Shown: positions 1-8,116 of the stretch, in pieces
Layout of the letters: each line of letters starts with the position of its first letter
Position numbering within the stretch: position 1 is the first letter of the stretch
Assembly (NCBI GenBank): GCA_029260715.1
Contig: JAJDCS010000008.1
Location: 123,983-156,399 of the forward strand
Direction: 5' to 3'
From: Phycisphaeraceae bacterium
Lineage (GTDB): Bacteria > Planctomycetota > Phycisphaerae > Phycisphaerales > Phycisphaeraceae
Length of the DNA stretch: 32,417 bases
The notes under the pieces: model-generated
What the model saw: only the letters and a program-made list of their open reading frames with translations
Told to the model about the DNA's origin: nothing
Database searches by the model: none
Translations under genes and position numbers: made by a program

Positions 1-160
1 CCGTGCTTGGGGTCCCCCTGCGACGGGTCGGTTGGTGTGGACTGCTTGCGGCTTGGCACTGCTTTCTCCCACGGTCGTTGTGACCCGTCACTTCCCAAGG
101 CAAGACGCGTCCGTATGACGCCTACCCACCGAGGGTCTCCTAGGGAGGTGTATCGGTTGA

Positions 161-2482
161 TTACAGAGCCAAATCGAGGGGCAGAGAAACCGTAGCCACG
201 GTGCCCGTGCTGTTGGCGCTTCGCAGGTCCAGCCGGCCGTTATGGGCCTTTACGAATAGCTGGGCGCGTGTCAGTCCCATGCCCATCTGCCTCCCGGCGG
301 GCTTGGAGCTGAAGAACGGGTCCATGGCGTGGGACATGGTGTACTCGTCCATGCCCTTGCCGTCGTCGATGACCTGAATAACAAGCCTATTATCGGTCAG
401 GTCTTGAAACGCCGTGACGTGCACCGCGGTCTTCGGCAGCGATTGCATCGCGTTAATCAGCAAGTCCGTTACAGCCTGACCGATCTGCTTGGGGTCCATG
501 GGGACGGGTGTGAGGGCTGATTTGAGTTGCAACGAGATGGGCGTCTTGCCCTCGGACAAACGCAGTTGGATTTTAACGGTCTTGACGACCGAATCGAGCA
601 ACGAGGTTACGTCGGTGATCTCCAACTCGGGCTTGGGCGGGTCGGCGAACATGCGCATGGCGGTGATCAGGTCGCTTAGGCGCTGGCTCTGATCAACGAT
701 GGTCTGGGCGGCGGTCTGCTCCTTTGAACCGGGCGACAGGCTCATGGCCAACAACTGGCTTCGCCCGGAGATGACCGCCAAGGGGTTGTTCATTTCGTGT
801 GCGGCGCCGGCTGCCATCTCACCCAATTTGGCCATCGACTCGGCGTGCAGCAGCTTGTCCTTGGCGTCGGCCAGCGCGTTGTTGGCGTCGGCCAGGTCGC
901 GGTTGGCGGTGGCGAGGTCTTCGCCGATCCGCCGCGACCCTTCGTGCTGGGCAGCCGCGGCGATCGCCGCGCCCCAGGTGGTGTTCAGTGCGACCAACTG
1001 GTTCGCCGACGGCAGCGACTGGTGGCTGTACGCCATCACCGCGACGGTACCCCAGCCCCCGTTCAACGGCATCAGTTGCAGCTTGCGGCAATCCTTGGCC
1101 TCGGTCAGGTGCTCGGCAAGCCACGGCAACACACCCATGAGGTTCATCGGGGCCGTCATGTCGCTGGTGAGCGTGGCCATTTCAGGCGAAAACGTGGGCG
1201 CTTCGACGTAGTCCGAGCTCAGAAGCCGCCCGTCATCGGCGTACTGGCTGACCAGCCAATTCTTGTCGGGCTGATCGCCGCCGATGTCTCGGCCCTGGTA
1301 CAGCATCGCGCAGTACCCCTTGCCCAAAGCAAAAGCGGCGCTGGCGGCGACTTCGTCCATCGCGTCTTGGATGCTGCGGCCGGGCGTGGCCTTGTGGTGG
1401 AATTTCGACACCGCGTCCAGGATGACAGCCTGGCGTGAGGCGATCTTGGTGCGACGCTCCAACGCCTCGTTCAGCCGCCCCAGCGCCTGGTTGGCCTGCT
1501 GGATCGACGCCATGAACAGCTCGCGGGAGGGCTGGTCGTTGAGCCCCAGCACCTCCGACCGTTGCTGGAGTTCTTCGTGGAGTTGGTGCGTGATGGCGCT
1601 GACGCTCTTGGGGTTCAGCCCCAGCTCTTTGGCCACCTCGGCGGGGTCTTTGTCGATGGCGAAGTTGCCGCTGTAGCCGATGTGGCTGCGGCGTACGATC
1701 AGGTCGGCCAGGCTTACCAGCCCGATCATGCGCTTGTGGCCCAGCTTGGGCAGGGTGCTGTACTCCGAGCCGTGCAGCCAAATACAGTCCTGGATCCAGT
1801 AAGGCAGCAGCCACTGCTCGCTGAGGCGTTTGCCGGCGGTGTGGTGGTCCAGCCCCATGACCCGGCGTTCGTACTCGGCGATCTTGCCGTGGTTGATCTC
1901 AGCTAATTCGATCACGCGCGCGTAGCTCTTGGGCAGCACGTAATCCAGCGCCAGCTTGCCCACGTCGTGCATCAGGCCGCAGACGAAGGCCTCCGACGGC
2001 GGCAGGTCTTTGAAATGCGGGTGGGCGGCTGCGATCAACTCCGCGGCGATGCCCACCGCCAGGCTGTGGCGCCAGAATCTCTCGCGGTCGAAGTGGTAAG
2101 AAAGCGCCGCCTGGCCGTCGTCGTCGCACTGGTTCGTTACCAGGTTCTGCGAGCCCGTGCCGGGGTTGTCGAATACCTCAAACACCTTGATCGACAGGGC
2201 CGCGTTGCGGATGGCGTTGAAACCCAGCAAGACGACGGCTTTGTCGATCGTCATCGCGTTGTCGCGCACGCCCCGGTCGGCTTTGCGACACATCGACAGC
2301 ACCTTGGCTGTGAGCGTCTGGTCGGAGCTGACCAGTTCGATGACTTCCCGGGCGTTTGTGTCGTCGCTGGCGGTAAGGGTCAGCAGGCGGGTGGCGATCG
2401 CGGGGAGTGTAGGCAGTGAGTCAATCTGATGAAGGATCAACTCGATACGGCGCGACTGGGCTGACTCGGTTGCCGTGGCCAT
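161..2482 (-). CDS. HDOD-GAF sensor histidine kinase
   Basis: The protein has 773 residues from the ATG at 2482. An in-frame TTG at 2506 is also open, but it leaves its own purine-rich stretch (GGGGAGGGG) inside the coding region. Roughly residues 15-215 are an HDOD domain (LPTLPAIATRLL near the start; LMHDVGKLALD retains an HD-like pair). About 345-520 resembles a GAF sensor region. About 545-770 is a histidine kinase: H-box HEMNNPLAVISGR with the phospho-acceptor His near residue 562, N-box LLINAMQS, and G-boxes DDGKGMD and GMGLTRAQLF. No membrane segment is visible, so it is probably cytoplasmic. It lies 84 nt downstream of a response regulator on the same strand, its likely partner. The signal is unknown. 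HDOD plus kinase architectures are known; the pairing is inferred. Confidence 0.88.
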   Translation of the reverse strand: MATATESAQSRRIELILHQIDSLPTLPAIATRLLTLTASDDTNAREVIELVSSDQTLTAKVLSMCRKADRGVRDNAMTIDKAVVLLGFNAIRNAALSIKVFEVFDNPGTGSQNLVTNQCDDDGQAALSYHFDRERFWRHSLAVGIAAELIAAAHPHFKDLPPSEAFVCGLMHDVGKLALDYVLPKSYARVIELAEINHGKIAEYERRVMGLDHHTAGKRLSEQWLLPYWIQDCIWLHGSEYSTLPKLGHKRMIGLVSLADLIVRRSHIGYSGNFAIDKDPAEVAKELGLNPKSVSAITHQLHEELQQRSEVLGLNDQPSRELFMASIQQANQALGRLNEALERRTKIASRQAVILDAVSKFHHKATPGRSIQDAMDEVAASAAFALGKGYCAMLYQGRDIGGDQPDKNWLVSQYADDGRLLSSDYVEAPTFSPEMATLTSDMTAPMNLMGVLPWLAEHLTEAKDCRKLQLMPLNGGWGTVAVMAYSHQSLPSANQLVALNTTWGAAIAAAAQHEGSRRIGEDLATANRDLADANNALADAKDKLLHAESMAKLGEMAAGAAHEMNNPLAVISGRSQLLAMSLSPGSKEQTAAQTIVDQSQRLSDLITAMRMFADPPKPELEITDVTSLLDSVVKTVKIQLRLSEGKTPISLQLKSALTPVPMDPKQIGQAVTDLLINAMQSLPKTAVHVTAFQDLTDNRLVIQVIDDGKGMDEYTMSHAMDPFFSSKPAGRQMGMGLTRAQLFVKAHNGRLDLRSANSTGTVATVSLPLDLAL

Positions 2483-2566
2483 CTCAGAAGATATTCCCCT
2501 CCCCAAGCAAACACGCTGATCACCATGACGGGCGGCACACCAGCCACGGTGTTGAATGCCGGCGCC

Positions 2567-3166
2567 TTAAAGCTCCAACAGGGCGTGGATCCGCTCGAGC
2601 AGTTTCTCAATATTAAACGGCTTCTTCACAAACTCATCGGCGCCGGCTTTGAGAAGATCCTCGATCTCGTCTTGCTTGACGACACCCGAAACGATGATGA
2701 TCTTCATATCAGCCAACTCTTGATTCTTCCGCACGGTCTTGCAGACCACGTTGCCGTTGATGTCCGGCAGCATGTAATCGAGCACCATCAGGTCGGGCCT
2801 GAACTGCTCGGTCACCACGCCCGCGTCATAACCCGTGGCCGCGGTCCGGACGTCCAGCCGGCTGTCCCTGCTGAAAACGTCTTCGAATAATTCGAGCATC
2901 TGCGGGTCGTCGTCCACGACCAAGATGCGACGCTTGCCACCACTTCGCAGGCGGTCAACCGGGATATCGTTCTCGCGCATGAACCGGATCAGCCCCTCGC
3001 GCGGGATCCGCCGAAACCGGCTGCCCGGGACCCGGAAACCCTGAAGCCTGCCGCTGTCAAAACACCGGATGATCGTTTGTTGGGATAATTGGCAGACCTC
3101 CGCGGCTTCACCTGTGGTAAAGATCTGCTTGGCGCTCAATTCGGCGTTGTCGTCGTTAGAACCCAT
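2567..3166 (-). CDS. Response regulator with N-terminal MerR/excisionase-type HTH
   Basis: The protein has 199 residues. Residues about 14-65 form a MerR/Xis-like helix-turn-helix (FTTGEAAEVCQLSQQTIIR, then RVPGSRFRRIPREGL). Residues about 78-198 form a receiver domain: acidic pocket VVDDD, phospho-acceptor Asp in LMVLDYMLPD, conserved Lys in FVKKPF. Receiver domains usually come first in DNA-binding regulators; here the DNA-binding part comes first. An SD-like GGAGGAAG lies about 9 nt before the ATG. It precedes the HDOD histidine kinase on the same strand and probably forms a two-component system with it. Targets are unknown. A one-component excisionase-like role is unlikely because the receiver residues are intact. 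Confidence 0.88.
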   Translation of the reverse strand: MGSNDDNAELSAKQIFTTGEAAEVCQLSQQTIIRCFDSGRLQGFRVPGSRFRRIPREGLIRFMRENDIPVDRLRSGGKRRILVVDDDPQMLELFEDVFSRDSRLDVRTAATGYDAGVVTEQFRPDLMVLDYMLPDINGNVVCKTVRKNQELADMKIIIVSGVVKQDEIEDLLKAGADEFVKKPFNIEKLLERIHALLEL

Positions 3167-3506
3167 TGCTCTACTTCCTCCCCAGTTTCCCTATACCTCA
3201 CCGCCTACCTTCCTTATCGAACCCTTCAGACCCGGACCATCAGCACACATTGCCTATTTTTTCCATTTTTAAATCGGCCGGGTTTGATATGAACTTGATT
3301 CAACAATCCGGGCGCTGACAGAGCCTTAAGCGAAATGCTAACCCCTCCTGAACCAAACCGCGAATGACGGACGCGGGCCGCCGCCCCCGCCGAGAATCGC
3401 TAGTTTAGACTAATTATTATAGGCTTAACCGCGGCTAACGGTATAGCACCTGCCTTTAAATATAATTACGAAGGTTTTTAGACCGTACGGGCGCAGTTAA
3501 TCGTCG
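3167..3506 (-). other. 340-nt intergenic region upstream of the response regulator
   Basis: No gene is visible. The region becomes AT-rich around 3400-3480. On the minus strand it holds a perfect TATAAT at 3416-3421, which could be the -10 element for the two-component operon. No convincing -35 lies at 16-18 nt, and the leader would be about 250 nt long. A short CCGTACGG dyad just after the HNH stop codon lacks a clear T-tract, so it is not called as a terminator. Confidence 0.3.
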
Positions 3507-4154
3507 CTATTTCAGCTCGACAGACCAATACGCGTGATCGAGAAATGCCCGCCAACTCGCGTATTTATTGGACCCTAATCGCATACTGACAATTGGGTTG
3601 CGTTTGGGTTTGACCGGTTCGTGGATCAGCTTCATCCCGGATTGGTTCGGCGTTCGCCCACCCTTTCGGACGTTGCAAGCCACGCAGCAGCAAACCAAGT
3701 TATCCCACAAGCTCTTACCGCCCTGGCTGCGTGGGACCACGTGATCAAGGCTCAACTCGGACGTTGCGAACCGCTTGCCGCAGTACTGACAGCGGTTTTG
3801 GTCGCGGGCGAAGATGTTACGCCGGTTCAGCTTCACGTCCTGGCGGGGCAAGCGGTCGTAGCCCAGCAGGCGGATGACCTTCGGCACGGCGATGCTCATC
3901 CGCACCGTGCGGACCCACTCATAATCACCAGCCCGCTCGCCCAAACTAAATTCAAAATCCTCACGCGCGGCGCTGAGTTGGGTCCAAGTATCAAAACTGT
4001 GAGCGGTGTACGACCCGTCGTCGACACGGATGACTTCCGCCAGGTCGCGGAAGAGCATGGAGAACGCCCGCCGGGCGCTGGTGACCCGAATAGCCATCCA
4101 CATCTTATTGAGCACCAAGACATGGGCGTTGAGGGCGGCGGATTGACTGATCAT
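3507..4154 (-). CDS. HNH endonuclease family protein
   Basis: The protein has 215 residues from the ATG at 4154. The frame stays open to 4229, but the extra residues look non-coding and the purine-rich GGGGTGAG lies about 10 nt before 4154. The C-terminal half carries a canonical HNH/zinc-knuckle nuclease: RNRCQYCGKRF (CxxC), then LSLDHVVPRSQGGK (the first H of HNH), then WDNLVCCCVACNVRKGGR (N and the second cysteine pair). The N-terminal 110 residues (ALNAHVLVLNKMWMAIRV) match the extension of stand-alone HNH proteins common in planctomycetes and proteobacteria. Substrate and role are unknown; it may be housekeeping rather than restriction. It is divergent from the small exported protein at 4466. 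Confidence 0.85.
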   Translation of the reverse strand: MISQSAALNAHVLVLNKMWMAIRVTSARRAFSMLFRDLAEVIRVDDGSYTAHSFDTWTQLSAAREDFEFSLGERAGDYEWVRTVRMSIAVPKVIRLLGYDRLPRQDVKLNRRNIFARDQNRCQYCGKRFATSELSLDHVVPRSQGGKSLWDNLVCCCVACNVRKGGRTPNQSGMKLIHEPVKPKRNPIVSMRLGSNKYASWRAFLDHAYWSVELK

Positions 4155-4465
4155 AAAAACTGACTCACCCCTGGCGTGTAACTCCAAAGCAATACGACAG
4201 ATGCTAGCCGTCCCGCGCGTGGATTGCAATCAAAGACGGCGGGTATCCCGTTACGGGCTTGCTCCAGCCCACCCGGCTGAGGTCTTGTATCGGAACCCGA
4301 ACCAGCCCCATGCGAACGGGCTTGGTTATCGGGCGTTGCCGCCGCGGCCCTAATTGGCGCCACCGTAACGGCAGAAAAATAGTTCGTATTGCCCCAACAG
4401 CGCTTAATGTCGTTGCCGCCGAATGCCGATCCGCAACACAAAGCCACAAACAAAAAGAGAACACC
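4155..4465. other. Hairpin-rich divergent intergenic region
   Basis: This 311-nt spacer separates the divergent HNH and small-protein genes and holds no convincing ORF. It contains several consecutive inverted repeats: GCCGTC 4207-4212 with GACGGC 4235-4240 (enclosing the palindrome GATTGCAATC 4222-4231); CCCG 4247-4250 with CGGG 4254-4257; GGGCT 4255-4259 with AGCCC 4266-4270; and a long bulged hairpin over 4296-4333 that pairs CCCG, AACCA and GCCC with GGGC, TGGTT and CGGG. It could be a structured leader or small RNA in either direction. No known riboswitch consensus was recognised. Confidence 0.35.
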
Positions 4466-4771
4466 ATGAAAAAGCTGCTTTGCCTGCTTCCACTATTGCT
4501 GTTGGGTGCCTCCGATCACCGGTACGTGCCAAACCACGCCCTGCAGCGGTTTGCCAACGGGGTCTATAACTACCTTGAATCGACCCCAAACAACCACTGG
4601 GGCATGGACCGGACCAGCTACGAGTTCCAACAACTCCAGCGGGCTTTCCGTGACGGCGAAGACGCCCAGGCGATCCGCCACCACGCCCAGGCGATTGCCG
4701 CTGCCGCGTTCATGCAGGCGCTGTTCGCGGAGTTGAGCGAAAACGAAAGCGAGTTGGCTAAACGTCCGTGA
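4466..4771 (+). CDS. Small exported protein, unknown function
   Basis: The protein has 101 residues and begins with a typical Sec signal peptide: KK, then the hydrophobic stretch LLCLLPLLLLG, with possible cleavage near GAS-D. The mature part is short, hydrophilic and probably helical, with motifs HRYVPNHALQRFANGVYNYL and DAQAIRHHAQAIAAAAFMQALFAEL. There is no cysteine, so it is not a lipoprotein. An AGAGA purine stretch lies about 8 nt before the ATG, which supports this start over the longer open frame upstream. I recognise no family. It is monocistronic, facing the end of the ribosomal operon. Confidence 0.65.
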   Translation: MKKLLCLLPLLLLGASDHRYVPNHALQRFANGVYNYLESTPNNHWGMDRTSYEFQQLQRAFRDGEDAQAIRHHAQAIAAAAFMQALFAELSENESELAKRP

Positions 4772-4891
4772 CCATACGGCCGCCGCATACGGTCTGGGTA
4801 TTACCGCTCTCGTTGTCACGCAAACTAATTGACTCGATCAATCTTTATGCGCTGAGGCCGTGAGTTTGCCGTCAAAAGTTGATGGCCCCAT

Positions 4892-4923
4892 AAAAAAACA
4901 ACCCCGACGCGGTGTCGGGGTTG
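4892..4923 (-). terminator. Rho-independent terminator of the L11 operon
   Basis: A perfect 10-bp stem pairs CAACCCCGAC (4899-4908) with GTCGGGGTTG (4914-4923) around a 5-nt loop. Read on the minus strand it is followed by seven T residues (4892-4898 as A on plus). It lies 33 nt after the rplL stop codon, so transcription probably ends here rather than continuing into rpoBC. Confidence 0.93.
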
Positions 4924-4955
4924 CTTCATGAATATACGGCTGGTGCTGTGTGGTC

Positions 4956-5363
4956 TTACTTGATCTCGACCTCGGCGCCTTGCTCTTTGATCTTCTCGGC
5001 CAAGGCGTCCGCCTCTTCTTTGGGGATGCCCTCTTTGATGGGCTTGGGGGCGCCGTCGACCAATTCCTTGGCTTCTTTGAGGCCAAGGCCGGTGACTTCG
5101 CGCACTGCCTTGATGACCTGGATCTTCTTATCGCCGACGCTCTTAAGGATAACGTCGAAGCTGGTCTGCTCTTCGGCCGCTTCGCCGCCACCTGCCGGGC
5201 CAGCCATCATCACCGCGCCGCCCGCGGCGGGCTCGATGCCGTAGTGATCCTTTAGATAATTGCCCAGGTCGACCGCTTGCTTGAGCGTGAGGCCGACCAG
5301 GTTGTCGCCCAGAGTCTTGATCTCGGGCGCGACTTCCGCTGTTGCTGTCGCTTCGTCTGACAT
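4956..5363 (-). CDS. rplL: 50S ribosomal protein L7/L12
   Basis: The protein has 135 residues, slightly longer than the usual 120-128. The N-terminal dimerisation/L10-binding helices ([21 protein letters not shown]) lead into an Ala/Gly-rich hinge ([17 protein letters not shown]). The highly conserved C-terminal domain follows: [20 protein letters not shown], then [21 protein letters not shown]. It forms the stalk that recruits translation GTPases. An SD-like AGGAAGG precedes the ATG. It is the last gene of rplKAJL, 127 nt after rplJ, and is followed by a strong terminator. Confidence 0.97.
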   Translation of the reverse strand: MSDEATATAEVAPEIKTLGDNLVGLTLKQAVDLGNYLKDHYGIEPAAGGAVMMAGPAGGGEAAEEQTSFDVILKSVGDKKIQVIKAVREVTGLGLKEAKELVDGAPKPIKEGIPKEEADALAEKIKEQGAEVEIK

Positions 5364-5490
5364 AATGAATCATCCTTCCTGAAACGGACTTGCATTCAAT
5401 AGGTCGGAAGACGCTCCCGATTTAACCCAGGGGCCAGTTGAACGCTGTTGTTCTGTTACGTTGTCGATCCAGACCATCACGCCGCTGCGT

Positions 5491-6030
5491 TTACACGGCC
5501 TGGATGGTTTCGCCTTTCTCCAGCTTTTCTTCGATGGCCTTGACCAGCGAGGCAATCTTGCGGCCCGGCCCGACGATCTGCCCGGCGAGGTTCTTGCCCG
5601 GGCTGAGGATAAGCTGCACCGCCTGGGCCTGCGCCTCTTCGCGTGTGGGGTACTTGCTCAGCGCGGTGATCTCATTGGGCCCAAACACCTGCCCCTCCAT
5701 GAGGGCGCCCTTGAACTCAAGGTTGGCGGTTTTCTTGGCCAGGTCGATCAGTTGCCGGGCGATGTGCACGACGCTCTCGCCGCCATAGACCATGGAGTTC
5801 GGCCCACTCAAAAGCTCGCTGAGCCCACCCATGGGCGTATCGTTGAACGCCTTCTTGGCCAGCGTGTTCTGGACGACCGTGATCCGGATGCCGTTCTGGT
5901 TTAGGTCCGACCGCAGTTGGTTCATGTCGTTCGACGCCACCCCGCGGATGTCGATCAACACGGCGCCGTCGAGTTGGCCGAACCGCTGGCGGTACGACTC
6001 GGTGATCAGGTTTTTAACCGGCTTACTCAT
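5491..6030 (-). CDS. rplJ: 50S ribosomal protein L10
   Basis: The protein has 179 residues from the ATG at 6030. The frame is open further upstream, but the start is fixed by the L10-like N-terminus (MSKPVKNLITESYRQRF) and by AAAGGAATG about 6 nt ahead. L10 signatures are visible: GAVLIDIRGVASNDMNQLR, VVQNTLAKKAFNDT, GALMEGQVFGPNEI, and the helical C-terminal tail IASLVKAIEEKLEKGE that binds L7/L12 dimers. It anchors the stalk to 23S rRNA. In many bacteria L10-L12 represses its own mRNA by binding the leader just upstream. Two stem-loops occupy that position here (6047-6078). Confidence 0.96.
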   Translation of the reverse strand: MSKPVKNLITESYRQRFGQLDGAVLIDIRGVASNDMNQLRSDLNQNGIRITVVQNTLAKKAFNDTPMGGLSELLSGPNSMVYGGESVVHIARQLIDLAKKTANLEFKGALMEGQVFGPNEITALSKYPTREEAQAQAVQLILSPGKNLAGQIVGPGRKIASLVKAIEEKLEKGETIQAV

Positions 6031-6046
6031 CGCGTCATTCCTTTTG

Positions 6047-6078
6047 TCGGCGTACGCCGAGGCTGCGGCGTCACGCCG
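6047..6078 (-). promoter_or_regulatory. Tandem hairpins in the rplA-rplJ spacer
   Basis: The 50-nt gap between rplA and rplJ is almost filled by two near-identical stem-loops. One is the 14-nt perfect palindrome TCGGCGTACGCCGA at 6047-6060. The other pairs CGGCG (6066-6070) with CGCCG (6074-6078). They sit just before the rplJ SD, where an L10/L12 autoregulatory site or an attenuator would be expected. Binding is inferred. Confidence 0.5.
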
Positions 6079-6080
6079 TG

Positions 6081-6761
6081 TTAAACCGTTATCAGCACGC
6101 CGGGCGTCATGGTGCCCGACAGCGAGATTTTCTTGACGTAAACGCCCTTGGTGGTTGTGGGCTTCATCTTGGTGATTGTGTCGATAAACGCCTGGGCGTT
6201 GTCCACGAGCTTCTGGGCGTCGAAGCTCTTCTTGCCCACCACCGCGTGGACGTTGCCGCCGTCGTCGTTGCGGAATTCGACCTTGCCCGCGGCGTATTCC
6301 TTGACCGCTTCGACCACCTTGGGTGTGACGGTGCCGCTCTTTGGCGACGGCATCAGCCCCCTGGGGCCCAACACGCGGCCCAGCTTGCTGACCACGCGCA
6401 TCATGTCCGGGCTGGCCACCGCCACGTCGAACTCCATCCACCCGCCCTCTACTTTTTTCACCAACTCCTCACCGCCCGCCTCGATCGCGCCCGCGGCTTT
6501 GGCGTCGTCCACCTTGTCGCTAGCGCAAAATGCGATCACACGCTTGGTCTTGCCGATCCCGTGCGGCAGCGACAGGGCGCCTCGCACCATCTGGTCCGCC
6601 TGCTTGGGGTCGATCCCCAGGTGGAGGCAGACATCAATGGACTGGTCAAACTTGGTGTCTTTAAATGATTTGATCTTGGCGACCGCTTCAGACAACGGCA
6701 TGGACTGCTCACGGTCCCAACCGTCTTGGTCGGCGCGTAGGCGCTTGGCGAGCTTCGGCAT
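6081..6761 (-). CDS. rplA: 50S ribosomal protein L1
   Basis: The protein has 226 residues, near the family norm of 225-235. Conserved L1 segments are [37 protein letters not shown], the RNA-binding [16 protein letters not shown], and the C-terminal [21 protein letters not shown]1 forms the mobile L1 stalk at the E site and commonly autoregulates the L11-L1 mRNA. An SD AAAGGACGG lies about 7 nt before the ATG. It follows rplK after an unusually long spacer of 109 nt. Confidence 0.97.
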   Translation of the reverse strand: MPKLAKRLRADQDGWDREQSMPLSEAVAKIKSFKDTKFDQSIDVCLHLGIDPKQADQMVRGALSLPHGIGKTKRVIAFCASDKVDDAKAAGAIEAGGEELVKKVEGGWMEFDVAVASPDMMRVVSKLGRVLGPRGLMPSPKSGTVTPKVVEAVKEYAAGKVEFRNDDGGNVHAVVGKKSFDAQKLVDNAQAFIDTITKMKPTTTKGVYVKKISLSGTMTPGVLITV

Positions 6762-6781
6762 TTGTATCCGTCCTTTCGATC

Positions 6782-6843
6782 GCCCGCTGCTGGGTGGTCA
6801 CACCCTTGTGAAGCGGGCCGGTCTCCCACGATCCGGCTCGTGG
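6782..6843 (-). promoter_or_regulatory. Structured rplK-rplA intercistronic region
   Basis: Two stem-loops are visible. One is compound: GCCCGCT (6782-6788) pairs with AGCGGGC (6812-6818) and encloses GGGTG (6792-6796) paired with CACCC (6801-6805). The second pairs CCACGA (6826-6831) with TCGTGG (6838-6843). In E. coli these two genes are only a few nucleotides apart. The two-helix fold with an internal asymmetric loop is the general kind of structure L1 recognises, but I could not match a specific L1-site consensus. Confidence 0.45.
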
Positions 6844-6870
6844 TAAGCCCCTGGCATCGTTAGCCAAGCC

Positions 6871-7308
6871 TTAAGTGGCCATCCCCTCCACGGTCACACC
6901 CATCGAACGCGCGGTGCCCGCGATGGTGCGCATCACCGCTTCGACGGTGTGGCCGGTCATCTCTTGCTGCTTTTCCTCGGCGATGGCGCGTAGCTGGTCT
7001 TGGGTCAGTTCGCCCACCTTGTCTTTGTTCGGCACGCCCGAGCCTTTTTCAAGTTTCAAAGCGTCCTTGATCAGCACGGCGGCCGGCGGGCTCTTGACCT
7101 CAAAATCAAACGACCGGTCCTGGTAGACCGTGATCACGCAGCCGACGACTTTGCCGTTGAGCTGGCGCGTGCGCTCGTTGAACTGCTGGATGAACTGCCC
7201 GGGGTTAACCCCGTTCTGCCCCAGCGCCGGGCCGATCGGCGGGGCCGGTGTGGCCTGACCGCCGGGGGCTTGGATCTTAAATACTGTTGTGATCTGCTTC
7301 TTTGCCAT
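6871..7308 (-). CDS. rplK: 50S ribosomal protein L11
   Basis: The protein has 145 residues, typical for L11. Visible signatures are the N-terminal proline-rich [29 protein letters not shown], and the C-terminal 23S GTPase-centre binding segment with [12 protein letters not shown]. It is part of the thiostrepton/GTPase-associated centre and is needed for stringent-factor activation. It is the first gene of the operon, behind the promoter at 7381-7409. The genes that usually precede it (secE, nusG) are absent; a secreted-protein gene on the same strand lies upstream instead. Confidence 0.98.
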   Translation of the reverse strand: MAKKQITTVFKIQAPGGQATPAPPIGPALGQNGVNPGQFIQQFNERTRQLNGKVVGCVITVYQDRSFDFEVKSPPAAVLIKDALKLEKGSGVPNKDKVGELTQDQLRAIAEEKQQEMTGHTVEAVMRTIAGTARSMGVTVEGMAT

Positions 7309-7322
7309 AATTACGCCTCACC

Positions 7323-7361
7323 GAGCGGTACTCACACGGGCCCCACCGGCTCTACCCGCTC
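7323..7361 (-). promoter_or_regulatory. rplK leader hairpin, candidate L1 autoregulatory site
   Basis: GAGCGG (7323-7328) pairs with CCGCTC (7356-7361) across a G-rich inner region. It lies within the predicted 65-nt 5' leader of rplK. L1 represses the rplK-rplA message by binding this leader in several bacteria. The function here is by position only. Confidence 0.4.
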
Positions 7362-7380
7362 ATTTAATAACGAACCGAAT

Positions 7381-7409
7381 AAGATACCAAACCCGCCGGG
7401 GCTTGCCAA
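7381..7409 (-). promoter_or_regulatory. Sigma70-type promoter of the L11 operon
   Basis: On the minus strand a -35 TTGGCA (7404-7409) is followed after exactly 17 nt by a -10 TATCTT (7381-7386). This is the best-formed promoter in the window. Initiation near 7374 would give a leader of about 65 nt before rplK. Confidence 0.75.
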
Positions 7410-7452
7410 TACGGCCTTACCAGCGCCCCCCCACCGGCCCGACCAGCCGTGC

Positions 7453-8079
7453 TTACTGCAGGGGCTCGATCTTGAAACCCTCGATGAACTTTTCGCCCTC
7501 CGCTCTGAGCGCAGCGAGGCGGGCGTCTTGATCATCGGGCAGGTAACGCGCCGAATATCCGACATTGATCAAGAGCGTCCGGTCTTCCGGGTGCAGGATC
7601 ATGTACGTCAGTATCTCAAAAGTAAGCGTCTTGCCCGCGGCGCCGACCGCTTGGCGGTCCTGGCTCTTGATGTAGTGTTTAATGCAGTAAGGCCCAAACC
7701 GGTCGTCTAATTGCATCTGATGCTCGATAATGGCAAACCGCGAGTTATCGTTGTCTAATTTTTTGTCCGCGTCCGCCTGCACGTGCTTCAGAAATTGCTG
7801 AGGGGTTTCAAAATACATTTCCGTCTGCACGTGAAAAACCGAAGTGGTGAACGAATTCGGATACGACCCGGCTCGCTTCGCAAATGACACGCCGGACATT
7901 TGCTCTTGCGGCATACGGACCCACCCCTCACCGGGCGGGGCCGACAAGGAAAAACCCAAGCCTTCGATCCGGTCCGACTCGTAATCTTGAGCCCTGGCTT
8001 CGCGACTAACAGCCAGTTGCAGCCCAATTAGAGTCCACAGCAAAACACCACCGGCAACAGCCGCGCGTTGGATGCTCAT
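7453..8079 (-). CDS. Exported protein of unknown function
   Basis: The protein has 208 residues. It begins with a signal peptide (hydrophobic VAGGVLLWTLIGLQLAV, probable cleavage after AREARA near residue 30). The mature part starts YESDRIEGLGFSLSAPPGEGW and contains LTFEILTYMILHPEDRTLLINVGYSARY. This resembles secreted proteins with a short beta-rich domain describing resistance to a mild challenge or surface binding, but no family is recognised. GGAG lies a few bases before the ATG. It is 37 nt downstream of the GlcG-like gene and may share its transcript. Confidence 0.7.
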   Translation of the reverse strand: MSIQRAAVAGGVLLWTLIGLQLAVSREARAQDYESDRIEGLGFSLSAPPGEGWVRMPQEQMSGVSFAKRAGSYPNSFTTSVFHVQTEMYFETPQQFLKHVQADADKKLDNDNSRFAIIEHQMQLDDRFGPYCIKHYIKSQDRQAVGAAGKTLTFEILTYMILHPEDRTLLINVGYSARYLPDDQDARLAALRAEGEKFIEGFKIEPLQ

Positions 8080-8116
8080 AAGTGCTCCATTTTTAGACCG
8101 CGTCCTTTACCGCAAA

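Noticed and set aside
1-160. Gene or element at the left edge
   Set aside because: No supported reading frame or repeat was found in the first 160 nt; it is simply downstream of the histidine kinase gene.
4271-4310. TPP riboswitch-like stretch (GGCTGAG ... GAACCCGAACC)
   Set aside because: The CTGAGA and ACCTGAT cores are not intact, the paired arms do not fit, and no thiamine gene follows.
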